In this document: one piece after another, positions 9,497 to 17,782 of the stretch | Layout: each line of letters starts with the position of its first letter | How positions within the stretch are numbered: the stretch's first letter is position 1 | Origin: Colwellia sp. | GTDB taxonomy: Bacteria > Pseudomonadota > Gammaproteobacteria > Enterobacterales > Alteromonadaceae | Reading direction: 5' to 3' | DNA: 64,000 nt | NCBI GenBank assembly: GCA_013215385.1 | Contig: JABSOY010000012.1 | Span: 124,001-188,000, forward strand | The notes under the pieces: model-generated | Seen by the model: only the letters and a program-made list of their open reading frames with translations | Told to the model about the DNA's origin: nothing | Database searches by the model: none | Made by a program: the position numbers and the translations under genes

Positions 9497-9955
9497 ATGA
9501 GAAGCGTCTCATTAAATCATTTTGCACTTATAGTTGTATTGCTTATTAACTTCACCTTATTTCCGGTATATGCAGAGGAATACAAAGGTATTCTTTCAGT
9601 AAAAGGCTTTGGCACCGTAGATATCGAAAAAACAGTCAGTAATTTTCAAGCGAAGATGATGGCAAAACGTGCGGCAACCCTTGATGCTCAGCGACAATTA
9701 GCAGAGATGATAAAAGGTGTTCAACTAAGTGCGGGAACTTCAGTCGAAGATTTTGAAGTCACTAAAGATATAATTGCGACTAGAGTTAGAGGGTTGTTAA
9801 AAGGTGCTTTTATTTTAAAGGAGTCAGTTAAACCAGCGGAGAATACTTTTATTGCTGAAGTTACATTAGCTATTTGTTCAACTAATGAGTCTGAAATTTG
9901 TAGTAAACGAGATTCGATACAATTAATAAGAGAAAGTGTCAGTGAAAAAAATTAG
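9497..9955 (+). CDS. short LPP20-domain exported protein
   Basis: 152 aa. Signal peptide residues 1-26 (cut after VYA); no lipobox cysteine, unlike classical LPP20/FlgP lipoproteins. The remainder is one LPP20 domain: LSVKGFGTVDIEK, then MMAKRAATLDAQRQLAEMIKGVQL, then EDFEVTKDIIATRVRGLLKGAF. LPP20-fold proteins such as FlgP build outer-membrane-associated rings. Two cysteines near the C-terminus (AICSTNESEIC) could form a disulfide. First gene of the plus arm, with AAGGA upstream; its end overlaps the transglycosylase gene, suggesting translational coupling. Confidence 0.78.
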   Translation: MRSVSLNHFALIVVLLINFTLFPVYAEEYKGILSVKGFGTVDIEKTVSNFQAKMMAKRAATLDAQRQLAEMIKGVQLSAGTSVEDFEVTKDIIATRVRGLLKGAFILKESVKPAENTFIAEVTLAICSTNESEICSKRDSIQLIRESVSEKN

Positions 9956-11318
9956 TTTATCGATAACATTAATAAGTATTTTACTGCTATTTAGTGGAAA
10001 CATTATTGCTAAAAATCTGCAAGAGCAAAGTTTTGACGATATAGATCGCATGCTAGATCAGCAATTTAAACAAAAAAACACAGAAATTGATAGTTTATAC
10101 AATGCTTATACTGACGCCATAAATGATGCATTTAATGGCGTAACTAAAACAATAGCGGTCAAGTGGCCAAGTAATGTCAAACTTCCCACTAAAAGTACTT
10201 GGGTTGGTTATAGCAAAAACTTACAAACCCGTTCAATTGTTGATTATCAAGCTGGAGAGCTTGTTATAGAGACAATAGTAACTAATAACGATTTAAGCAA
10301 AGCCAAACTAGAGATTGAAGTTATGGCAGCGCAGCTTACTGCCCCCACAACGAGTTCAATAGAAAAACTAGATGTTTTTTCTCAAGCTGTAAATGAAAAT
10401 TTAAGTAAAAAAGGCATTCAATCGGCTATTAAACCGTTACAAAATGAAAATACTTTAAAACAAATACTACCTGAAAAAAACTTGCTTAAGATAGCAACAG
10501 TCGAGATAAATAAACTAAAGGTGATTAATGAAACTCCGATAACTGGTGCAATTAAAATAAAAGCAAGTTTACCGACTATCGATACTACCCTAAATATAGT
10601 TACTCCCCGAGCGACCAAGTTAAAAGCAAAATCATCAAGCCAAGAACCTGTACCAGCAGAAATAGCTACTGAGATTAAAGAGCCGATAATTAAATTAGAC
10701 CTAGTGGAAACTGCCGAAGGTTCTGTATTAAAAATGACGATTAAGTTTGTTAATAACTATCAAAAAGTTTTGTTAGCGAACAACTTTGATGACGTAAAGA
10801 AATTTTCCAAAAAATATGATGTCGCTATCTCCGTCATTTTAGCCATAATTGAAACGGAATCTAGCTATAATCCAAGAGCTATTTCTCGAGTACCCGCATT
10901 TGGTTTAATGCAACTAGTGCCCAAAACGGCAGGAATAGATGCTCATAATTATGTTTATGGGCAAAAGAAAATATTATCCCCTGACTATTTGTTTGATGAA
11001 ACAAACAACTTGCAACTCGGTACGGCCTATTTCAAGTTATTAAAAAGTCGATATTTACGTAAAATTAAAGATCCTCAATCCCGTTTCTATTGTGCTGTAT
11101 CAAGCTATAACACAGGCGTTGGTAATTTAGCTAAAACCTTTACTGGCAAAAAAAACTTATCTAAAGCGGCGAAAGTCATCAATACGATGACGGCAGACGA
11201 AGTTTATCAGTACTTACTTAAAAACCTACCCGCAGAGGAAACTCGAAATTATCTTAAAAAAATAGTTAATCGTAGAGCTAAATATGTACATTTTGATAAT
11301 GAAATAAAGGAAATTTAA
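9942..11318 (+). CDS. MltC-like lytic transglycosylase
   Basis: About 459 aa. GTG at 9942 is chosen because AGAGAAAG lies at a suitable distance; GTG 9936 would be too close to it. Signal peptide about 1-23. Residues 30-250 resemble the MltC N-terminal domain (DUF3393): QQFKQKNTEID, a WVGYSKNLQTRSIVDY strand, GELVIETIV. The SLT domain follows, with IIETESSYNPRAISRVPAFG (catalytic Glu about 306), GLMQLVP and a YNTGVGN motif. It should cleave glycan strands to anhydro-muropeptides in the periplasm. MltC is normally a lipoprotein; no lipobox is seen. Placed between two LPP20 genes, so it probably opens peptidoglycan for the complex. Confidence 0.88.
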   Translation: MKKISLSITLISILLLFSGNIIAKNLQEQSFDDIDRMLDQQFKQKNTEIDSLYNAYTDAINDAFNGVTKTIAVKWPSNVKLPTKSTWVGYSKNLQTRSIVDYQAGELVIETIVTNNDLSKAKLEIEVMAAQLTAPTTSSIEKLDVFSQAVNENLSKKGIQSAIKPLQNENTLKQILPEKNLLKIATVEINKLKVINETPITGAIKIKASLPTIDTTLNIVTPRATKLKAKSSSQEPVPAEIATEIKEPIIKLDLVETAEGSVLKMTIKFVNNYQKVLLANNFDDVKKFSKKYDVAISVILAIIETESSYNPRAISRVPAFGLMQLVPKTAGIDAHNYVYGQKKILSPDYLFDETNNLQLGTAYFKLLKSRYLRKIKDPQSRFYCAVSSYNTGVGNLAKTFTGKKNLSKAAKVINTMTADEVYQYLLKNLPAEETRNYLKKIVNRRAKYVHFDNEIKEI

Positions 11319-11320
11319 TA

Positions 11321-12343
11321 ATGTTAAAATATCTTATTGTCTTTTTATTGATGTTTAGTAATTTCTCAGTATCCGCTGAAGACGTCATCCAAGGAACGGA
11401 TACTGGTGGTATTAATTGGTCTAAAGGCACTATATTTGCTAGCGGTTATGGTGTCGCATCAGATAATACTCCAAACCGTAAAAAGCGCTTGTTAGCACGT
11501 AGGGCCGCACAAGTTGATGCCTATAGAAATTTGGCAGAAATTATATCAGGTGTGCAAGTAAGTTCAGAAACAACAGTGCTAGACTTAGAAGCAACATCAG
11601 ATATTGTTCGCACTAAACTGAATGCTGTAGTTAGAGGTGCATTAGTCACCAAAGATATCTATCAAAATGAAATTGCTCAAGTCGTTATTGAAATAAAAAT
11701 GGACGGTTCTTTTATTGAGTCAATTTCTCAGCATGTTAATAATGTCACTAGCTTAAACATCATTGATTCTCTCCCTTTAAATACTAGACCTTGGGAAAAA
11801 CTTCCTTTAGTACAGCTTACCTCTAAGTTCTCGATGTCAAACTGGCAATTTATCAGCAAAGCTCATGCAGGAACACTACCGGCAGCGGAAACAATTGTTT
11901 CTTTATTACGAGAAATAAAAAACAAATTACACCGATTACCAAAAGAAGAATTTTTACAGTTTGTAGAGGCTAAAATAGAAAGTCTTGAAAATGTTAATAG
12001 TATTTCGGGTTTGTTAATCGATGCACAAGGCATTGAGCAGTTTAAATTAGCCACAATACCAAGAATACGCACCCAAGATGGTAACGTTATTTATCCTACC
12101 CAAGAAATGCTCAATAGTAATGTCATTAGAAAGCGCCCGGTTTCATATGATCTCGATATTAGAGATGCGATAAATAATAAACGAATTGGTTACACACCTT
12201 ATGTGGTAAAAGCAATAGGGACGTATAAGTCTAGTCATTCAGATTTAGTCGTTACTGATGAAGTCGCCTTATTTATTAAAAATAATTTAGATCTAGCCAA
12301 AACCTTGGATAAAGGTCGGGTAATGATAGTCGTATCTCCATAA
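11321..12343 (+). CDS. LPP20-domain exported protein, paralogue A
   Basis: 340 aa. Signal peptide about 1-19 (cut after VSA). Residues 27-130 are an LPP20 domain (ASGYGVASDN, ARRAAQVDAYRNLAEIISGV, TTVLDLEATSDIV, VVRGALVTKD). A low-complexity linker around 165-180 holds KAHAGTLPAA. The C-terminal domain (about 225-340) has ISGLLIDAQG, PRIRTQDGNVIYPTQ and GYTPYVVKAIG, a pattern I associate with secreted proteins of the 'DARG...PAL.PRI...G..VY' type. The same architecture recurs in the gene at 14411. Starts 3 bp after the transglycosylase stop, so it is co-transcribed. Confidence 0.75.
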   Translation: MLKYLIVFLLMFSNFSVSAEDVIQGTDTGGINWSKGTIFASGYGVASDNTPNRKKRLLARRAAQVDAYRNLAEIISGVQVSSETTVLDLEATSDIVRTKLNAVVRGALVTKDIYQNEIAQVVIEIKMDGSFIESISQHVNNVTSLNIIDSLPLNTRPWEKLPLVQLTSKFSMSNWQFISKAHAGTLPAAETIVSLLREIKNKLHRLPKEEFLQFVEAKIESLENVNSISGLLIDAQGIEQFKLATIPRIRTQDGNVIYPTQEMLNSNVIRKRPVSYDLDIRDAINNKRIGYTPYVVKAIGTYKSSHSDLVVTDEVALFIKNNLDLAKTLDKGRVMIVVSP

Positions 12344-12404
12344 AGTGATTTAATGGTACTGCTATAAAAAGCTTATAAAAATTAAATGATTATGTATCTA
12401 AGAA

Positions 12405-12429
12405 CTTATTAGCCTTAAAGACTAATAAG
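12405..12429. repeat. inverted repeat between paralogue A and the beta-helix lipoprotein
   Basis: Perfect 8-bp arms CTTATTAG and CTAATAAG around a 9-nt spacer, in a 169-bp gap. No T-tract follows, so it is a possible operator or processing hairpin rather than a terminator. The gap may hold a separate promoter for the next gene. Confidence 0.45.
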
Positions 12430-12512
12430 CGTAGTTCTACTAAGACGTCCATACTATATCGATAATGATGTAATACGGAGTTTAGATAATACTGAATACA
12501 AAGGAGAAGTGA

Positions 12513-14387
12513 GTGAACAGCATTAATATTAAACCTTTGCTCTGTGCAATCATTACGTTCATTGTAATAACAGCGCTGACAAGTTGCTCTTTGAGTACTA
12601 AAGGTACTGTTGCTATTACTAACCCGATAAGAACCTTAGAAAACATGACATCTGGCGAGCAAGAAAAGCTAAAAACAAGCGATACTCCCAAAGTTATTGC
12701 AATAGCGCAATTATCTAATAGCACAACTTCAATAGAAACATCCTCACTACTTAGGGGGATCTTACAAAGCCACTTGTCCAATAAGAATTTTCAACTAGTG
12801 CATACAAAAGAGGTTGATTTAAAAAACCCAGAAAATAAATTATCACCACAACAATTAGCACAAACCCTTGGTGTTGATGCGGTTGTCGTAGGAGAAGTAA
12901 TTGAATATGAACGATTTTACGCTGGGATATATGCTCATATAAAATTAGGCGTAGACATTCAACTCATATCTAAAGAGGGAAAAGTTTTGTGGCACAAAAA
13001 AGAAATAATTACCTCAAGAGCAGGAGGTCTTTCTACTTCACCTTGGGGCATATTATTGAATGCCGCTTTGGCTGCTCAGCACCTAAAAGACAATAATTTA
13101 TTTGCGGCTGCAGATGAGTTAGGTCGTTCCATAGCTAAAGAATTTCCTGAGCCTGCTGGTTATAATGGTAAAATTCTCCCTACCATTGACATGGTAATTC
13201 ACGATGGATCAAATAAGTGGCTAAAATATAATGACAATTTAGCTGTTGCTATTAAAGGTCAAGCGGGTCTAAGAGCTATATTAGATATAGAGGGTATTGG
13301 TTCCTTTGATTTAAAAGAGCAAGGTTCGGGTATCTATAAATCCGATATTATTGTCGATAAACGCTGGAACGGAGAACAAAAAATTATCACTGGAAAGTTG
13401 ATTGATGGCACAGGTCAAATCACTCAAATGATAAGTACCACAGGTTTAGTTAATTTTGATAACACAAACCCGACAAATGTCGAGCAGCTAAAAGTTGACT
13501 TTGCCACCATTGATGAAGTTAAGCTTTCATGGAAAAACAACAATCAAGAACAAGTCGAATATAAAGTTATAATGACCTCTCCTCAGAATAACTTAGCAAA
13601 AACAACGAACATCACAAAAGATACCAATATTACTCTTCCCGGTAACTTTGCAGCTTTTACAACCTTAACATTCACTGTCATTACGCTAGACCAAGCAGAA
13701 AACGAGAGTGCTAAAACAGTAATATCCACGAAGGTATATCCGATAAAACTCAGTAAAACTAACACACTAAGTAGTAGGCTTTCCGGATCTTATCAAGGAA
13801 CTAATGTGCTCAGTAAGGAAAATAGTCCTTATATTATAACCTCTAACACCGCATTTACTGAAGACTCCACTTTGATAATTGAACCTGATGTTAAAGTTAA
13901 ATTCAAGAAAGGGGCAAACATAGCAGTGCAAGGTTCAGCCTACTTTTGGGGTAAAACTAAGCTATCATCTACAAGCATAATTTTTGAAAGTGAATCAAAG
14001 TTATCCCCTGCGAAAAAACTATTAACCTTGGATAGTAGCCAAACTATTGAAATTAACGGACTACAGCTTAAAAACTCAGGTGTTGGTATAGAGATCAAGT
14101 CAGGGTCACCGCGCTTTGAACATCTATACTCTGATAATGCTAAGTACACCGCATTAACAATCTCTGGTCATGCAAACGTAAAAATCAGCAATTGCCAATT
14201 TAACGGCAGCTCTACCAGTGCAATCGTATTATCTGGCCGGTCTCGTTTAAGTTTGGATGACTGTAGCTTTATCAATAATCAACCTTTTCACATTCAAAAT
14301 TCATCTGTATTCCCTGTTATCGCCAAAGATGTAACTTTTGATAAAAGCACTAAAATATCAGTGCTAGGTGCATTAGAAACTAATTAG
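12513..14387 (+). CDS. GNA1162-like lipoprotein with FN3 and beta-helix domains
   Basis: 624 aa, starting at GTG with AAGGAG six bases upstream. Lipobox LTSC puts the lipidated cysteine at residue 25. Residues 50-220 resemble the GNA1162/DUF799 fold, related to CsgG: VIAIAQLSNS, LLRGILQSHLSNKNFQLV, LGVDAVVVGEVIEY and KLGVDIQLISKEGKVLW. A beta domain follows and then an FN3-like unit near 320-410 (VKLSWKNNNQEQVEYKVI). The last 200 residues (FTEDSTLIIEPDVKVKFKKG onward, ISNCQFNGSSTSAIVLSG) look like a right-handed parallel beta-helix. Outer-membrane lipoprotein, perhaps with a polymer-binding tail. This fusion is unusual. Flanked by the two long LPP20 paralogues. Confidence 0.72.
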   Translation: MNSINIKPLLCAIITFIVITALTSCSLSTKGTVAITNPIRTLENMTSGEQEKLKTSDTPKVIAIAQLSNSTTSIETSSLLRGILQSHLSNKNFQLVHTKEVDLKNPENKLSPQQLAQTLGVDAVVVGEVIEYERFYAGIYAHIKLGVDIQLISKEGKVLWHKKEIITSRAGGLSTSPWGILLNAALAAQHLKDNNLFAAADELGRSIAKEFPEPAGYNGKILPTIDMVIHDGSNKWLKYNDNLAVAIKGQAGLRAILDIEGIGSFDLKEQGSGIYKSDIIVDKRWNGEQKIITGKLIDGTGQITQMISTTGLVNFDNTNPTNVEQLKVDFATIDEVKLSWKNNNQEQVEYKVIMTSPQNNLAKTTNITKDTNITLPGNFAAFTTLTFTVITLDQAENESAKTVISTKVYPIKLSKTNTLSSRLSGSYQGTNVLSKENSPYIITSNTAFTEDSTLIIEPDVKVKFKKGANIAVQGSAYFWGKTKLSSTSIIFESESKLSPAKKLLTLDSSQTIEINGLQLKNSGVGIEIKSGSPRFEHLYSDNAKYTALTISGHANVKISNCQFNGSSTSAIVLSGRSRLSLDDCSFINNQPFHIQNSSVFPVIAKDVTFDKSTKISVLGALETN

Positions 14388-14410
14388 TAACTTAAACTTG
14401 AGATAATAAT

Positions 14411-15364
14411 ATGAACAAATTCCTAAGCATTATCATTATTACGTTTTGCTCATTAACTGTCATGGCAAACGATGGTCAGTTCACAGAGCTTGTTGGGAGC
14501 AATGGTGAAATCAATTGGACTAAAGCTACAGTTTCAGCCATAGGTTATGGTATTGCAGGGGAAGGTAAAAAAGCTAATATAGCCCCTTACCTAGCCTGTA
14601 GAGCAGCTAAAGTCGATGCCCAAAGAAATTTACTAGAGTCATATCAAGGTGTTAGAGTAACTTCTACAACATTAGTCAGCAATTATATGTTAAGCAGTGA
14701 TGAGATAAAATCAAGTGTAGAAGGCACGGTTAAAGGCGCGACAATAAAAAGTAGAGACAACCGCATAGATGGTTCTTGTAAAGTAGTATTACAAGCTTCT
14801 CTTCGAGGTAAGATATCAAAATCGATTTATCAAGACTTATATCAAGAAGAGCTATCAGCGAGTATTATTCCAAGTTCATGGTCTTTTTGGATGAGTTCAG
14901 CGCATGCTGCCACATACCCTACGGTATCCAATCAACAAATTAGTGATCAATTAAGCCAACTTAATAAACGTATTTCCGCGCTTGAGCAAGGTATAAAACC
15001 AAAACATATCAATGATGTTAAAAACTATGAAATATCGGGCATCATTATCGATGTTAGAGGTACAAACTTTAGACCATCACTGAACCCAAAAATTCGTAAA
15101 GCTAGCGGCGAGATCCTTTATCCCAATAAAAGTGAAACTCAAGATATTATCGACAATGGTCAACTGGTATCATTATTTTCTAATAATGTTAGTTTTGCTA
15201 TGGATCACCCTACCGTTGGTGATACCCCCTTGCTAATCAAAGCTAAAAACACGTGGAAAAATCAACAAACGGAAATAGCGTTATCAGACAAAGATGCTGA
15301 AAAGCTAAGCTATTTAATCAATAAAAATCGGCTTAAAAACATGGGATTCATTATTATTTTATAA
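14411..15364 (+). CDS. LPP20-domain exported protein, paralogue B
   Basis: 317 aa. Signal peptide about 1-19 (cut after TVMA). Same order as the protein at 11321: LPP20 domain (INWTKATVSAIGYGIAGEG, ACRAAKVDAQRNLLESYQGV, SVEGTVKGATIKS), a linker with SSAHAATYP, a short coiled coil (ISDQLSQLNKRISALEQGI) and the C-terminal domain with ISGIIIDVRG, PKIRKASGEILYPNKS and GDTPLLIKAK. The two proteins are clearly duplicates that have diverged. Two cysteines (LACRAAK, GSCKV) may pair. 23 bp after the beta-helix lipoprotein gene, so the last gene of the plus arm. Confidence 0.75.
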   Translation: MNKFLSIIIITFCSLTVMANDGQFTELVGSNGEINWTKATVSAIGYGIAGEGKKANIAPYLACRAAKVDAQRNLLESYQGVRVTSTTLVSNYMLSSDEIKSSVEGTVKGATIKSRDNRIDGSCKVVLQASLRGKISKSIYQDLYQEELSASIIPSSWSFWMSSAHAATYPTVSNQQISDQLSQLNKRISALEQGIKPKHINDVKNYEISGIIIDVRGTNFRPSLNPKIRKASGEILYPNKSETQDIIDNGQLVSLFSNNVSFAMDHPTVGDTPLLIKAKNTWKNQQTEIALSDKDAEKLSYLINKNRLKNMGFIIIL

Positions 15365-15719
15365 TAACTCACTGAGATTTTAAGTCTATATAGCATCTTT
15401 TAGATCTAGAAAGACGAGTTTGTAATTTTGACTTGCTGTTATTGACTTTGATAAAATACTAAACCTAAATAACGATGATTAAATAGCTAAAGTTATATTT
15501 ACCACGCTGATAGTGAAGTTTATCATTACACAATATTATTTCCTTACCCTACTCAAAAGTTTAAAACTATGAGCAAATAATTAGAATATCTATACTTATC
15601 CTAATTAATTTATACTCCCCATGAAAACCGACTTTCATCAGCATAAACTTTTCGCAGCATAACTTACTCTAGTCTCGGTACCCTTGGTTTAAATCTCTAA
15701 CTGTATATTTAGTTCTTTG
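15365..15719. other. non-coding region between convergent operons
   Basis: 355 bp separate the plus arm of the envelope locus from the leftward signalling operon. An imperfect palindrome lies at 15397-15415 (TCTTTTAGATCTAGAAAGA), without a following T-tract. No strong intrinsic terminator and no convincing ORF. Confidence 0.45.
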
Positions 15720-17414
15720 TTATTTAAATATATCGAGTTGGTCAATATCCGCTACCGGGCTTGGTTTATAGAAATAAAAACCTTGGATCAAATCTCCATT
15801 ACATTGATTAACAATATCGACTTGCTCTTTAGTTTCAACCCCCTCAATTATACTTTCCATATTTAAAGATTTAGAAATTTGTAAAATAGCAGGTAATAAC
15901 TTTTGTTTTTGTTCATCTGTTTCTATATCTACAATAAAAACACGATCAACCTTCAAAACATTGAACGGGAAGTCAAGCAAGTAACTTAATGATGCATAGC
16001 CGGTCCCAAAATCATCCAATGCAATTTGGATCCCATGACTTTGCAATAAATCGAAATTTGTACGTACACTTGCAATATTGCCTACTAAAGCACTTTCAGT
16101 CATTTCTAACTTTAAATAATTTCCGGGAATATCATATAACGCTAGCAGGTTTATAACTTTTGCGGATAATTTTTCATCAGCCCAATGTCTTGCCGAAATA
16201 TTAATTCCTACGCTAAATTTCATTTTTGGCTTTTGTTTAATCCACTTTCCGACCTGCTCACATACTGCTGTCATGACATAATCATCTATTTCAAGAATAA
16301 GGCCTGTTTCTTCAGCCAAAGGGATAAATTCGCCAGGTGATATCATTCCATTCGCTGTCGGCCAACGAATTAATGCTTCAAAGGTTTTTATTTCCCCTGT
16401 AGCTCCTAAAACAATAGGCTGATAATACATGACTAATTTATTTTCGATTAATGCTTGCTTTAACTTGGGTTCGAGTTTAAATTTTTCTAAGGTTTTTTTA
16501 TGTATATCTTTATCGTAATAAGCGACCTTTTTTTCCTCTTTAATTGCGGTCTCGCAAGCAAAAGACGAATTGGCAATTAATTGTCCGCCATTATGTAATT
16601 TAGGTGTCGTTAAACAAATCCCTAGATGAATTTGTCCTACTCCCCTGATGGTTTCATCACTAATTGATATAGCATCATCGAGAGGAGCTAACACTTCTTT
16701 TTCAATATTTAATTGTTCGGTGAAGAAACGGCATTTTTTAGCTATTGAATAAATGGCAACAGCGTCATCAGCTAAGCGACCAAAAAAGTAATGCTCGCCA
16801 ACAAAAATAGTCTTTAGTATATCTACACAATGTTTGATATGTTTTTCAGCATCTTGATGACCCGTACTATGTGACAACTGTTGAAAAGTAGTAAATTTGA
16901 AATAATAAACCGCAAAGGTCGTATCTGGATTATTTCTCATTTCACCATCAAGTGATCCTAAAAACAAATCTGGTTTGGCTAACTGAGTACTTTTATCATA
17001 ATCACGATAAAAGTTTTTTTCTACTTCAATTAGTCGCTTTTTAAGGAGTGACGCTTCGACTTTAGCTCTTAATAAAACAGGATTAAATGGCTTGAGTAAA
17101 TAGTCATCAGCCCCTAAATCGATAGCTTTTACCACATCTTCTACATCACTAAGCGCCGAGATCATAATGATAGGAATATGAATAAATCGACTTTCAGATC
17201 TTAATCGTTTTAACACTTCGTAGCCGTCCATAATAGGCATCATGATATCAAGTAGAATCATGTCGAAATCCTGTAATTCAACTTGCTTCATTGCTTCTAA
17301 ACCATTTTCCGCTTCAACAATATTTTTCAAACCCATGCGTTTTAATCGACGCTTTAAGGTATAGCGGTTGTCTTCATTGTCATCAACAACAAGAATAGAT
17401 GCATCTTCCTTCAT
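15720..17414 (-). CDS. response regulator with degenerate GGDEF and EAL domain (c-di-GMP phosphodiesterase)
   Basis: 564 aa. REC domain 1-122 with phosphoacceptor Asp in DMILLDIMMPIMDGYE and LKPF. Residues 140-300 have the GGDEF shape but read FFGRLADDAVAIYS where GGDEF should be, so no cyclase activity is expected. EAL domain about 310-560 keeps EALIRW, GINISARH, DDFGTGYASLSYL, LKVDRVFI and EGVET, so it should hydrolyse c-di-GMP. The ATG overlaps the stop of the preceding REC gene by 4 bp. Last gene of a four-gene signalling operon; likely its output. Confidence 0.92.
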   Translation of the reverse strand: MKEDASILVVDDNEDNRYTLKRRLKRMGLKNIVEAENGLEAMKQVELQDFDMILLDIMMPIMDGYEVLKRLRSESRFIHIPIIMISALSDVEDVVKAIDLGADDYLLKPFNPVLLRAKVEASLLKKRLIEVEKNFYRDYDKSTQLAKPDLFLGSLDGEMRNNPDTTFAVYYFKFTTFQQLSHSTGHQDAEKHIKHCVDILKTIFVGEHYFFGRLADDAVAIYSIAKKCRFFTEQLNIEKEVLAPLDDAISISDETIRGVGQIHLGICLTTPKLHNGGQLIANSSFACETAIKEEKKVAYYDKDIHKKTLEKFKLEPKLKQALIENKLVMYYQPIVLGATGEIKTFEALIRWPTANGMISPGEFIPLAEETGLILEIDDYVMTAVCEQVGKWIKQKPKMKFSVGINISARHWADEKLSAKVINLLALYDIPGNYLKLEMTESALVGNIASVRTNFDLLQSHGIQIALDDFGTGYASLSYLLDFPFNVLKVDRVFIVDIETDEQKQKLLPAILQISKSLNMESIIEGVETKEQVDIVNQCNGDLIQGFYFYKPSPVADIDQLDIFK

Positions 17415-17782
17415 TTCAGTTCTCCTATAAAATAGTTGATTTTTGACATTAGCCGCGTTAGATCCACAGGTTTACTGTCAAAATCGTCGGCTCCGGCCTC
17501 AAGCGCTTGCTGCTTATGTTGATCCATTGCATGTGCTGAAAGGGCTATAATAGGGATATGCTTGATGGTTGGTTCGTTTTTTATAATTTCAATGGCTTGC
17601 CAACCATCCATAACAGGTAAACTTAAATCCATTAAAATAAGATCTGGAATTTCTTTAAGACATAATTCCACACCTAATTTTCCATTCTCAGCAATAAGTA
17701 CTTCAAAGCCTTTACGCTTTAAGCGACGAGACAACATATATATATTGTCTTCATTGTCCTCTACATAAAGTATTTTCATCAA
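17411..17782 (-). CDS. single-domain (CheY-like) response regulator
   Basis: 123 aa, one REC domain: acidic pocket KILYVEDNEDN, phosphoacceptor in DLILMDLSLPVMDGW, conserved ALSAHAM and Lys in DSKPVD. With no output domain it could relay phosphate or act by protein contact. The first 15 residues resemble those of the REC at 17414. Overlaps both neighbours by 4 bp, so translation is probably coupled, and its cognate kinase is almost certainly the hybrid kinase immediately upstream. Confidence 0.93.
   Translation of the reverse strand: MMKILYVEDNEDNIYMLSRRLKRKGFEVLIAENGKLGVELCLKEIPDLILMDLSLPVMDGWQAIEIIKNEPTIKHIPIIALSAHAMDQHKQQALEAGADDFDSKPVDLTRLMSKINYFIGELK

Noticed and set aside
8241-15364. 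Flagellar H-ring operon (flgO-flgP-flgT)
   Set aside because: Gene order, lengths and lack of lipoboxes on the LPP20 proteins differ, and no flagellar structural genes are present in the window.
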